Shown here piece by piece: positions 8,247 to 15,453 of a DNA stretch of 64,000 nucleotides (position 1 is its first letter; the number at the start of each line of letters is the position of its first letter). This DNA comes from Stenotrophomonas maltophilia. GTDB lineage: Bacteria > Pseudomonadota > Gammaproteobacteria > Xanthomonadales > Xanthomonadaceae. A program made the position numbers and the translations under genes. The notes under the pieces are model-generated. The model saw only the letters and a list, made by a program, of their open reading frames with translations. It ran no database searches and was not told where the DNA came from. Location: NCBI RefSeq assembly GCF_003205835.1, contig NZ_CP029773.1, positions 1,706,501-1,770,500 of the forward strand, written 5' to 3'.

Positions 8247-8324
8247 AAAAAGGGGACGGAGGGGATTAAGTCGTTTCCCGCACACCTGGGCCAGAAACGA
8301 CTTAATCCCCTCCGTCCCCTTTTT
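8247..8324. repeat. 31-bp inverted repeat between convergent genes (REP-type palindrome, probable terminator)
   Basis: Arms 8247-8277 and 8294-8324 are perfectly complementary (AAAAAGGGGACGGAGGGG and onward) around a 16-base loop. The left arm begins with A-runs and the right arm ends with T-runs, so it can serve as a two-way terminator for the hydrolase and MFS genes. Palindromes of this type are common extragenic repeats in this family. Confidence 0.8.
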
Positions 8325-8327
8325 CTG

Positions 8328-9467
8328 TCAGGGCAGGCGTCGTGCCAGTGAGCGCGCCGACGCGGCGACGCCGAGCAGCAATGCAGCCACGCACAGGAAG
8401 GCGAAGCCGAGGCTGGTGGCGTGTGCGAGTGCGCCGATCGCGGCCGGACCGGCCAGGATGCCGGCATACCCCAGCGTGGTGACCGCGGTGATGGCGATGC
8501 TCTCCGGCATCACCCGCTGTTGGCCCGCCATCGAGAACAGCGCCGGCACGATGTTGGCGCAGCCCAGCCCGACCAGTACGTAGCCGGCCAGCGCCACCGG
8601 GAACGATGGGACCAGCGTCGCCAGGGTGAATCCCGCAGCCGCGGTGATGCCGCCGAAGACCAGGGTGCGGGTCCGGCCGAGGCGCTCGACGATGCCGTCG
8701 CCGAACAGGCGCATCGCGGTCATCGCCAGGGTGAACAGTGCGAAGCCGGCACCGGCCTGGTCACGTGGCACCTGCCGCACTTCGGCGAGGAACACCGCGC
8801 TCCAGTCCAGCATCGAGCCCTCGGCGAGGAACACCACGAAGGCCAGCACGCCGATGAACAGCACCACGCCATGCGGCAGTGCCAGCAGGGGGCCTTCATG
8901 CAGGATCCGTTGTGGGCGCCAGTGCGGTGCCGACAGCACTGCCACCAGCAGCAGTGCCGCCACCGACACCAGCGCGGCCAGCCAGAGTGGAGTGCCGAGG
9001 ATCAGCAGGCCCGTCATGCAACCGGCACCGACGAAACCACCGATGCTGTAGAAGGCGTGGAAGCCGGACATCATCGCGCGCCCGGCGTCGCGTTCGACCG
9101 CCACCGCCTGCATGTTCACCGTGCAGTCCATCGCACCCACGCCGGCACCGAACACGAACAGGGCAGCACCCAGCGCGAAAGGCGAGGGGGCAAGCGCCAG
9201 CAGTGGCAGTGCCAGCAGCACCATCGCGCAGGTGGCCACCAGCAGCCGGCGGCACCCCAGCCGCCCGGTCAGCGCACCCGCCAGCGGCATCGCCAGCAAC
9301 GAGCCCAGGCCGAGGCACAGCAGTACCGCGCCGAGGCTGGCATCGGACAACCCGGCCTTGGCTTTGGCATAGGGCACCATCGGCGCCCACGCGGCGGTGG
9401 CGAATCCGGGAATGAAGAAGGCAGCACGGGTGGCGTGCTGCTGGGCACGTGGGGATGAAGGCGTCAT
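8328..9467 (-). CDS. MFS transporter (YbjJ-like)
   Basis: A 379-residue carrier of the major facilitator superfamily with about 12 predicted membrane segments, for example GAVLLCLGLGSLLAMPLAGAL, a GRLGCRR loop after segment 2, and a second half starting near VVLFIGVLAFVVFLAEGSM. The substrate is unknown. The ATG at 9467 was chosen because TTGGAG precedes it and a LacI-type operator (9497-9510) would then lie upstream. An in-frame ATG at 9497 is the alternative, but it overlaps that operator. Confidence 0.8.
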   Translation of the reverse strand: MTPSSPRAQQHATRAAFFIPGFATAAWAPMVPYAKAKAGLSDASLGAVLLCLGLGSLLAMPLAGALTGRLGCRRLLVATCAMVLLALPLLALAPSPFALGAALFVFGAGVGAMDCTVNMQAVAVERDAGRAMMSGFHAFYSIGGFVGAGCMTGLLILGTPLWLAALVSVAALLLVAVLSAPHWRPQRILHEGPLLALPHGVVLFIGVLAFVVFLAEGSMLDWSAVFLAEVRQVPRDQAGAGFALFTLAMTAMRLFGDGIVERLGRTRTLVFGGITAAAGFTLATLVPSFPVALAGYVLVGLGCANIVPALFSMAGQQRVMPESIAITAVTTLGYAGILAGPAAIGALAHATSLGFAFLCVAALLLGVAASARSLARRLP

Positions 9468-9496
9468 GCGCGGTGCGAAGCTCCAAGGATCACTCA

Positions 9497-9510
9497 TGGA
9501 AACGTTTTCA
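9497..9510. promoter_or_regulatory. LacI/GalR-type operator before the MFS gene
   Basis: On the minus strand the site reads TGAAAACGTTTCCA, matching the LacI-family pattern centred on AACGTT. It differs by one base from the site at 44344-44357 between zwf and the sugar ABC ATPase gene, so the same repressor may control both. No LacI-type regulator gene is present in the window. Confidence 0.5.
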
Positions 9511-9559
9511 GGACGGCTCGGCAAGTGCCATGCGTGACATCGGGTGACGCATACGAATG

Positions 9560-9581
9560 CAGTGACCCGATCGCGTCACTG
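9560..9581. promoter_or_regulatory. 22-bp near-perfect palindrome between divergent MFS and hydrolase genes
   Basis: CAGTGAC at 9560-9566 pairs with GTCACTG at 9575-9581, and the centre (CCGATCGC) is also nearly symmetrical. Its place in a divergent promoter region suggests an operator; the regulator is unknown. Confidence 0.35.
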
Positions 9582-9651
9582 GCGATTAACGCCGCCCACG
9601 GACAGTGGCTGCACGGTCGGCATCCCGCCGGCCGCTGCCGGAGACCTGTAC

Positions 9652-10347
9652 ATGAGCACGACACCGACCATCCTCCTCGTCCATGGCTTCTGGGGCGGGG
9701 CCGCACACTGGGCCAAGGTGATCCTGGAACTGCATCGCAATGGCCACGATCGTGTGCAGGCGGTGGAGCTGCCGCTCACGTCGTTGGCTGATGATGCAGG
9801 ACGCACCCGGAAAATGATCCGGCAGATCGGCGGGCCGGTGCTGCTGGTCGGTCACTCCTATGGCGGCGCGGTGATCAGCCAGGCTGGCAACGAGGACAAC
9901 GTGAAGGGCCTGGTCTACATCGCCGCTTTCGCGCCTGATGCCGGCGAGAGCCCTGGTGGCATTACCCAGCAGCACCTGCCGGAGGCGGCGCCGAACCTGG
10001 CACCGGACAGCGATGGCTACCTGTGGCTGCGTGCGGACAAGTTCCATGAGAGCTTCTGCCAGGATCTGAGCGAAGACGAGGGCCGGGTGATGGCGGTGAC
10101 CCAGAAGGCACCGCTGGCCAGCACCTTCGGTGATGCGGTGAGCGATCCGGCGTGGAAGCACAGGCCGAGCTGGTACCAGCTGTCCCGCCACGACCGCATG
10201 ATCGCGCCGGAGAACCAGAGGGCCATGGCCACGCGCATGCAGCCCAAACGACTGCTGGAGCTGGATGCCAGCCATGCCTCGCTGGCCTCGCAGCCGAAGG
10301 ATGTGGCCGCGCTGATCCTGGAGGCCTGCGCCGCCATCGGCGGCTGA
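9652..10347 (+). CDS. Alpha/beta hydrolase, cytoplasmic
   Basis: A 231-residue alpha/beta-fold hydrolase without a signal peptide, of the EstC/pyrethroid-hydrolase-like type. Landmarks are ILLVHGFWGGAAHW near the N-terminus, the nucleophile elbow GHSYGG with Ser69, YIAAFAPD, and a C-terminal catalytic His in DASHASL. The substrate is unknown; relatives hydrolyse small esters. The start is the ATG preceded by GGAG. It is divergent from the MFS gene across a region containing two palindromes. Confidence 0.82.
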   Translation: MSTTPTILLVHGFWGGAAHWAKVILELHRNGHDRVQAVELPLTSLADDAGRTRKMIRQIGGPVLLVGHSYGGAVISQAGNEDNVKGLVYIAAFAPDAGESPGGITQQHLPEAAPNLAPDSDGYLWLRADKFHESFCQDLSEDEGRVMAVTQKAPLASTFGDAVSDPAWKHRPSWYQLSRHDRMIAPENQRAMATRMQPKRLLELDASHASLASQPKDVAALILEACAAIGG

Positions 10348-10494
10348 GCCTGCGGCAGCGCGCCGCACCACAGCACATCGCACGACAGCCGGGGCGCAGG
10401 GGAGTACACTCCTGCGCCTGCGGCCATCCGGCCGCGTCCCCGTCTTCCCTCCAGCCGCCGCCAGAGGATCCCACCCGATCGTGGAGGTCCCGTC

Positions 10495-12699
10495 GTGCTG
10501 TCTGTGCCTGATGCCCGTATTCCGTCCCCCTTGCCGCGTCGCCGTGCGTTGCCGCAGGCGCTTGCCCAGGGCCTGCTGATCACCGCACTGGCCAGCAGCG
10601 GCATCGCAGCCGCGCAGTCCACCACCGAGCCGGACAAGGCCGCCGAGGCCCCGGCATCGCAGACCCTGCAGACCGTGCAGGTCACCGCCAACCTGCTCGG
10701 CACCATCACCGAGGGCAGCGGCGCGTACACGCCCGGCACCATCGCCACCGCCACCCGCCTGGTGCTGACGCCACGGCAGACCCCACAGACCATCAGCGTC
10801 ATTACCCGCGCTCAGATGGACGACTTTGGCCTGAACGGCATTGATGACGTGATGCGGGTGACCCCGGGCATCAGCATCGTCACCTACGACAGCGAGCGCA
10901 CCGAGTACTACGCACGTGGATTCGCCGTGCAGAACTTCCAGTACGACGGCATCCCGATGTCGCGTGACTCGGCCTATTCGGCGGGTAACACGCTCAGCGA
11001 TACCGCGATCTATGACCGCATCGAAGTGCTCAAGGGCGCGACCGGCCTGCTGACCGGCATGGGCGATCCGGGCGCGACCATCAACCTGGTGCGCAAGAAG
11101 CCGGGCAAGGACTTCGCCGGCAGTGCGACGCTGGGTGTCGGCCGCTGGGATGACTATCGTGCCGAGATCGATGTGGGTGGCCCGTTGACCGCCGATGGGC
11201 GTGTGCGCGGACGCGCGGTCGGTGCGTGGCAGGACAAGCATTCCAATCTCGACTTCTACCAGCGCACCAGCAAGGTGGGCTACGCGGTGCTGGAAGCCGA
11301 TCTGGGCGAACGCACCCTGCTGACCGTGGGTGGCGATGCGATGGACAGCGACCCGAAGGGCTCGACCTGGGGTGGCATCCCGCTGCTGGACAGCCAGGGC
11401 AACTTCAACGACATGCCGCGTTCGTTCAACAACGGCACCCATTGGAGTGGCTGGCGCCAGTACGTGCGAACCGGTTTCGCCACACTGGAACATACGTTCA
11501 GCAATGACTGGATTGCCAAGCTGCAGCTCAACCATCAGGTCAACGGCTACGACGCGGCGCTGGCGGGGGCGGCCGGTGGCAATCCCGATCCGATCACCGG
11601 TGAAGGGGTTTCGTTGTGGCTGGGCAAGTACGTTGGCAAGACCGTCAGCAACGCGGCCGACTTCTACCTGAGCGGTCATGTCGGCCTGTTCGGCCGCGAG
11701 CATGAGCTGGTGGTTGGTGGCAGTGCCTCGCGCAAGCGCTGGACCAATACCGGTTACTCGCCGCAGCCGGGCTATCCGACCGAGGTGCCCGACTACCGCG
11801 CATGGCAGGGCGACATTCCCGAGCCGGAGTGGCAGCGCAGCTACAGCAACAACGAAGTGACGCGTGAGAACGGCCTGTACGTGGTCGGCCGTTTCGACGT
11901 GGCCGACCCACTGAAGGTGATCGTGGGCAGCCGCCTGGCCAGCTACCGCTCGCCGGACACGCACGAGACCGGCGTGTTCGTGCCGTATGCCGGTGTGGTC
12001 TACGACCTCGGTGAGCACTATTCGGTGTATGCCAGCTACAGCACCATCTTCAAACCGCATAGCGAACGCGACGAGCAGGGCAAGGCACTGGATCCGCTGG
12101 AAGGCCGCAGCTACGAGATGGGCCTGAAGGCCGAGTTCCTCGATGGGCGCTTCAACGCCAGTGCGGCGCTGTTCCAGCTCGACCAGGACAACTTTGCCCA
12201 GCCCACCGGCGGCAAGACACCGGACGGGCAGGATGCCTATCGCGCGCTGATGGGCGTGCGTACCAAGGGCTACGAGCTGGAAATGTCTGGCCAGCTGGCG
12301 GAAGGCTGGCAGGTGCAGGGTGGGTTCTCGCACAAGATCGCCCGCCAGGCCGGTGCCAAGGTCACCACGCTGGAACCGGAAAACCAGTTCAGCCTGCACA
12401 CCAGCTATCGCCTGCGTGGCGACTGGAAAGGCCTGACGCTGGGCGGTGGTGCGCGCTGGCAGGATTCCACTTTCGGCGAGATCACCAACCCGGCCACGCA
12501 GGCCAAGGTGGTGCATCGCACCCAACCCTACTGGCTGCTCGATGCAATGGCGCGCTATGAATTCAACGATCGCCTGTCGGCCACGCTCAACGTCAACAAC
12601 CTGCTGGACAAGCGGTACTACACGATCTTCAGCTGGTACAGCACCTATACCTGGGGTGAGCCGCGCAACGTGCGGTTGAGCTTGAATTACAGGTTCTGA
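10495..12699 (+). CDS. TonB-dependent siderophore receptor (FpvA/FhuE-like)
   Basis: A 734-residue outer-membrane receptor. The signal peptide ends in GIAAAQS, then comes a plug domain (TPRQTPQTISVITRAQMDDF, DVMRVTPGIS, YYARGF, IEVLKGATGLLTGMGDPGA) typical of ferric-hydroxamate and ferric-pyoverdine receptors. The barrel ends NVRLSLNYRF with a terminal Phe, and VNNLLDKRYY is the usual late-barrel motif. There is no N-terminal signalling domain, so it is not a FecA-type transducer. The GTG start is fixed by a strong GGAGG 7 bases upstream. No clear Fur box could be found in the 150 bp before it, although iron control would be expected. A small hairpin (arms 10394-10400 and 10411-10417) lies upstream. 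Confidence 0.9.
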   Translation: MLSVPDARIPSPLPRRRALPQALAQGLLITALASSGIAAAQSTTEPDKAAEAPASQTLQTVQVTANLLGTITEGSGAYTPGTIATATRLVLTPRQTPQTISVITRAQMDDFGLNGIDDVMRVTPGISIVTYDSERTEYYARGFAVQNFQYDGIPMSRDSAYSAGNTLSDTAIYDRIEVLKGATGLLTGMGDPGATINLVRKKPGKDFAGSATLGVGRWDDYRAEIDVGGPLTADGRVRGRAVGAWQDKHSNLDFYQRTSKVGYAVLEADLGERTLLTVGGDAMDSDPKGSTWGGIPLLDSQGNFNDMPRSFNNGTHWSGWRQYVRTGFATLEHTFSNDWIAKLQLNHQVNGYDAALAGAAGGNPDPITGEGVSLWLGKYVGKTVSNAADFYLSGHVGLFGREHELVVGGSASRKRWTNTGYSPQPGYPTEVPDYRAWQGDIPEPEWQRSYSNNEVTRENGLYVVGRFDVADPLKVIVGSRLASYRSPDTHETGVFVPYAGVVYDLGEHYSVYASYSTIFKPHSERDEQGKALDPLEGRSYEMGLKAEFLDGRFNASAALFQLDQDNFAQPTGGKTPDGQDAYRALMGVRTKGYELEMSGQLAEGWQVQGGFSHKIARQAGAKVTTLEPENQFSLHTSYRLRGDWKGLTLGGGARWQDSTFGEITNPATQAKVVHRTQPYWLLDAMARYEFNDRLSATLNVNNLLDKRYYTIFSWYSTYTWGEPRNVRLSLNYRF

Positions 12700-12715
12700 C
12701 GCGGCTCTACACATA

Positions 12716-12745
12716 CGCCCGCGATGCTTTTCGGCATCGCGGGCG
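12716..12745. terminator. Hairpin between convergent receptor and pirin genes
   Basis: CGCCCGCGATGC (12716-12727) pairs with its complement at 12734-12745 around a short T-rich loop. It lies between two convergent stop codons and lacks a long T tail, so it may be a weak two-way terminator. Confidence 0.65.
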
Positions 12746-12751
12746 TTGTCG

Positions 12752-13453
12752 TTACAGCGGCAGGTCGAACACCAGCACTTCGGCGTCGTTGCCGTTTTCC
12801 AGGGTCAGCTGCGCTTCGTCGCTGACCTGCAGTGCATCACCGGCTTCCAGTGTGATGCCATTGACCTGCAGCTGGCCACGCGCCACCTGCACATAGGCGC
12901 CACGGCCGTTGCCGAGGGCGTGGTGCAGCTTCTGGCCGCCATCGAGGATGGTGGCGAAGATGCGGGCATCCTGGTGGATGCGCAGCGAACCGTCGGCACC
13001 GTCCGGCGAGGCGATCAGGCGCAGCTGGCCGCGCTTGGTTTCTGGCGCGAAGTGGGTCTCCTCGTAGGACGGCGTGATGTTCTCCGCGTCCGGGAAGATC
13101 CAGATCTGCAGGAAGTGCACGGTCTCGTCGGCCGAGTGGTTGAATTCACTATGGCTGACACCGCTGCCGGCGCTCATGCGCTGCACGTCGCCGTAGCGCA
13201 GCACCGAGCCGGTGCCCATCGAGTCCTTGTGCTCCAGCGCGCCGCCCAGCACATAGGAAACGATCTCCATGTTGCTGTGGCTGTGGGTGCCGAAGCCCTG
13301 GCCGCCGATCACCTTGTCTTCGTTGATCACCCGCAGCGGTCCGAAGCTGACGTAGCGGGGGTCGTAGTAGTTGGCGAAGGAGAAGGTATGGCGCGAGGAC
13401 AGCCAGCCATGCTCGGCCAGGCCACGGGTAGCGCTCTTGCGGATCTGCAGCAT
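12752..13453 (-). CDS. Pirin family protein (YhhW-like)
   Basis: A 233-residue cupin-fold protein of the pirin family; E. coli YhhW has quercetin dioxygenase activity. The N-terminal cupin carries the metal ligands in HSHSNMEIV and HSEFNH, following the family's HTFSFANYYDP and FGPLRVINED blocks. A good ribosome-binding site (AAGGAG) precedes the ATG. It is divergent from a LysR-type regulator, a common arrangement in which the regulator controls the pirin gene. Its physiological substrate is unknown; redox or electrophile stress is a usual association. Confidence 0.9.
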   Translation of the reverse strand: MLQIRKSATRGLAEHGWLSSRHTFSFANYYDPRYVSFGPLRVINEDKVIGGQGFGTHSHSNMEIVSYVLGGALEHKDSMGTGSVLRYGDVQRMSAGSGVSHSEFNHSADETVHFLQIWIFPDAENITPSYEETHFAPETKRGQLRLIASPDGADGSLRIHQDARIFATILDGGQKLHHALGNGRGAYVQVARGQLQVNGITLEAGDALQVSDEAQLTLENGNDAEVLVFDLPL

Positions 13454-13580
13454 GATGGAATCTCCTTGTTCGATGGTTTCGATGGGGCGGGGTGGGCCGG
13501 TAGCCGCTGTTTTTCCCCGTTGGAGAGAAGTATCCGCTTGCGCCCGGGGTTTGAAAAACGGATAGTTTTGACAGTCATCA

Positions 13581-13593
13581 TCGAAAAATTCGA
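13581..13593. promoter_or_regulatory. Inverted repeat touching the LysR-type start codon
   Basis: TCGAA-AAA-TTCGA ends one base before the ATG of the regulator and lies in the pirin/LysR divergent region. A TTGACA (13568-13573) precedes it. It could be an autoregulatory site. Confidence 0.35.
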
Positions 13594-14514
13594 ATGCTCA
13601 AGCTCAGCCTCGATGCCCTGCAGATCCTGGACGCCATCGACCGCCGCGGCTCGTTCGCCGGTGCCGGCAAGGCCCTGCACAAGGTGCCTTCGACCATCTC
13701 CTACACCGTGGCCAAGCTGGAGGAGGACCTGGGCGTACAGCTGTTCGACCGGGTCGGCCCGCGCGCCGAGCCGACCGAGGCTGGCCGCGCGCTGCTGGAC
13801 GAAGGACGGCACCTGCTGCGCGCGGCCCGGGAGCTGGAACTGCGGGTGCGCCGGGTGGCGTCGGGCTGGGAGACCGAACTGACCCTGGCGGTGGACTCGG
13901 TGTTCCCGACCTGGCTGCTCGGCCCGGACATCGCCGCGTTTCGTGAGGCCGAGGCACCGACCCGGCTGCGGTTGATCGGCGAAGCCCTGTCCGGTACCTG
14001 GGAGGCCTTGCTGGACCGCCGTGCCGACCTGCTGGTCGGTGCGCCGGGCGAGGGTCCCAGCGGCGGCGGTTACGTGGTCGAGCCGCTGGGCACGGTGGAG
14101 TTCGTGTTCGCGGTCGCCCCCGACCATCCGTTGGCTGCAGTGCCGGGTGTGCTCGGTCGCGAGCAGCTGGTCGAACACTGCGCGATCGCGGTCTCCGATT
14201 CGGCGCGACGGCTGCTGCCGCGCACGGTCGGCCTGTTGATGGGGCAGGAGATGCTGACGGTGCCGGACATGGCCAGCAAGCTGAAGCTGCAGTGCGAAGG
14301 CGTGGGCTTCGGTTTCCTGCCCGAGCCGTGCGCGCGCGCGGCGGTGGCGCGTGGCCAGCTGGTGATCCGTGAGGTGGAGGAGCACAAGCCGGAAGAGACC
14401 TTCTGGCTGGCCTGGCGCACCGGCGAGGATGGTGCCGCACTGCGCTGGTGGCGAGAGCGCCTGCGCAGGCCGGAGCTGCTGTCGCAGTGGTGGCAGGCAA
14501 TGGCCAGGGGGTAG
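13594..14514 (+). CDS. LysR-family transcriptional regulator
   Basis: A 306-residue LysR-type regulator. The N-terminal winged helix-turn-helix spans about residues 3-60 (LDALQILDAIDRRGSFAGAG, VPSTISYTVAKLEEDLG, LFDR). A periplasmic-binding-protein-like effector domain starts near residue 92 (ELTLAVDSVFPTWLL, LLVGAPGEGP). It probably controls the divergent pirin gene. No clear ribosome-binding site precedes the ATG, and a palindrome abuts the start, so the message may have a very short leader. Confidence 0.88.
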   Translation: MLKLSLDALQILDAIDRRGSFAGAGKALHKVPSTISYTVAKLEEDLGVQLFDRVGPRAEPTEAGRALLDEGRHLLRAARELELRVRRVASGWETELTLAVDSVFPTWLLGPDIAAFREAEAPTRLRLIGEALSGTWEALLDRRADLLVGAPGEGPSGGGYVVEPLGTVEFVFAVAPDHPLAAVPGVLGREQLVEHCAIAVSDSARRLLPRTVGLLMGQEMLTVPDMASKLKLQCEGVGFGFLPEPCARAAVARGQLVIREVEEHKPEETFWLAWRTGEDGAALRWWRERLRRPELLSQWWQAMARG

Positions 14515-14597
14515 GGGTTTGGCAGGGCTGCGCCCTGCACCCGCTACGAGCTGGAGCAACAGCAACAGCAACAGCAGAAGCTGGTTTCCTGAGGGAT

Positions 14598-14699
14598 GGC
14601 GGGGTGGGTCCGGTTGCGGGGGACGCTGCAAGTACGTCCATGTAAGCTCGGTCGCCGCATCCATGCGGCTCACGCCCCCGCAACCGGACCCACCCCGCC
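14598..14699 (-). repeat. Long hairpin A
   Basis: Perfect 25-bp arms at 14598-14622 and 14675-14699 (beginning GGCGGGGTGGGTCC). Read on the minus strand the loop carries the family core: GTGAGC, GCATGGATGC, GACCGAGC, then ATGGA. The arm is the same as that of hairpin E at 59461 except for one base pair (G-C here, A-T there). Confidence 0.85.
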
Positions 14700-14742
14700 T
14701 TCGACAGTTTTCCGCGATCTGTCGGAACGGCGTACTGCTCTG

Positions 14743-14855
14743 GTAGGTGTCGACCTTGGTCGACACGGTAGATCCACGCCATGCGTGGATGCTTTTCGAT
14801 CAATTGTCGAAATATTCGATTCCGATGGAGTCATCCACGCATGGCGTGGATCTAC
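14743..14855. repeat. SMAG (GTAG-type) palindromes, three copies
   Basis: There is one GTAGGTGTCGACC-type copy at 14743-14766, then GTAGATCCACG-type copies at 14768-14790 and, inverted, 14833-14855. The last two can fold together into a larger stem. They lie in the spacer between hairpins A and B. Confidence 0.85.
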
Positions 14856-14880
14856 CAGATCGCGGAAATCTGTCAGAGGT

Positions 14881-14978
14881 GGGGCGGCATGGGCAGGCAG
14901 GACCGTTGGCGGCATGGATGCCGCCATCGAGCCCCCATGGATGGGTTTACGGCGTGTCCTGCCTGTCCATGCCGCCCC
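14881..14978 (+). repeat. Long hairpin B
   Basis: Arms 14881-14903 and 14956-14978 (GGGGCGGCATGGGCAGG and onward) pair with a single mismatch. The core reads CGTTGGC, GGCATGGATGCC, ATCGAGCCCCCATGG, then GGGTTTACGGCGTG. It is preceded by AAATCTGTCAGAGG, the inner boundary motif of the family. Confidence 0.85.
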
Positions 14979-15083
14979 GCCAACCCACGGAATGCCAGCT
15001 TCTGCTGTTGCCGTTGCCGTTGCCGTTGCCTTGGCTTGAAGCATCTGCAGGTGCAGGGCGCAGCCCTGCCGAAAAACACACAT

Positions 15084-15113
15084 AAAAAAACAGCAGGCCG
15101 GGGCCTGCTGTTT
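15084..15113 (-). terminator. Rho-independent terminator of the tRNA-Arg cluster
   Basis: On the minus strand a GC-rich stem (CAGCAGGCC pairing with GGCCTGCTG) is followed by seven T residues, just downstream of the last tRNA-Arg gene. Confidence 0.85.
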
Positions 15114-15121
15114 CGGTGTAA

Positions 15122-15198
15122 TGGTGCGCCCGGAGAGATTCGAACTCCCGACCGCCTGGTTCGTAGCCAGGTACTCTATCCAACTGAGCTACGGGCGC
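15122..15198 (-). tRNA. tRNA-Arg(ACG), copy 3 in transcription order
   Basis: A 77-nt cloverleaf: acceptor GCGCCCG, D-arm GCTCAGTTGGATAGAGT, anticodon loop CTACGAA (anticodon ACG, read as ICG), T-arm GTTCGAATC. The CCA end is encoded. It is followed by the terminator at 15084-15113. Confidence 0.96.
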
Positions 15199-15230
15199 CA
15201 ATTACATAAACTTGTTGTGCTGACTGTGTA

Positions 15231-15307
15231 TGGTGCGCCCGGAGAGATTCGAACTCCCGACCGCCTGGTTCGTAGCCAGGTACTCTATCCAACTGAGCTA
15301 CGGGCGC
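15231..15307 (-). tRNA. tRNA-Arg(ACG), copy 2
   Basis: It is identical in sequence to the other two copies, 77 nt with encoded CCA. It is separated from copy 3 by 32 bp and from copy 1 by 69 bp, so all three are probably cut from one transcript. Confidence 0.96.
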
Positions 15308-15376
15308 GCGGTACACAATCAACTTACTGCTTAATTTTACTGCATTTCCAGCGGCGGATGCTGAAAACCTGTCGAG

Positions 15377-15453
15377 TGGTGCGCCCGGAGAGATTCGAAC
15401 TCCCGACCGCCTGGTTCGTAGCCAGGTACTCTATCCAACTGAGCTACGGGCGC
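15377..15453 (-). tRNA. tRNA-Arg(ACG), copy 1 (5'-most)
   Basis: It is identical to the other copies. Its first 10 nt overlap the end of the upstream alpha/beta hydrolase CDS, whose TAG stop is the TAG in the tRNA's GCCCGTAGC. The tRNA promoter lies inside that CDS at 15471-15499. Confidence 0.96.

Larger units (their letters stand above)
14521..15070. repeat. Composite repeat module 1, bounded by a perfect 20-bp inverted repeat
   Basis: No gene lies in this stretch. The 20-mer GGCAGGGCTGCGCCCTGCAC at 14521-14540 returns exactly inverted at 15051-15070. Moving inward there is a hexamer tandem repeat (AGCAAC x3 at 14555-14572; TTGCCG x3 at 15008-15025), then long hairpins A and B in opposite orientation, then GACAGTTTTCC-type ends facing each other, and SMAG elements in the centre. 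No direct target duplication is visible outside the 20-mers. Confidence 0.8.

Noticed and set aside
10348-10494. A Fur box before the siderophore receptor
   Set aside because: No AT-rich GATAAT-like 19-mer is present in this GC-rich region; only a short hairpin (10394-10417) was found, so Fur control cannot be claimed from sequence.
9586-12714. A 1042-codon open frame antisense to the siderophore receptor
   Set aside because: It lies opposite a clear TonB receptor, has no domain signature, and long antisense frames are expected in GC-rich coding DNA. Similar long antisense frames opposite the cytochrome, sdhA, edd, ggt and zwf genes were left out for the same reason.
14521-15209. Possible small proteins rich in Gln or Ala-Val repeats in the intergenic module
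   Set aside because: The frames arise from hexamer tandems, hairpin arms and tRNA sequence; no start with a ribosome-binding site fits and the same frames recur wherever the repeats occur.
15122-15453. A direct-repeat array that at first looks like CRISPR
   Set aside because: The 77-bp repeated units fold as tRNA-Arg cloverleaves with encoded CCA ends, and there are only three.
15122-15453. A genomic-island attachment site at the tRNA-Arg cluster
   Set aside because: No integrase, no displaced tRNA 3' fragment and no change of gene type is seen on either side; the repeats are complete genes.
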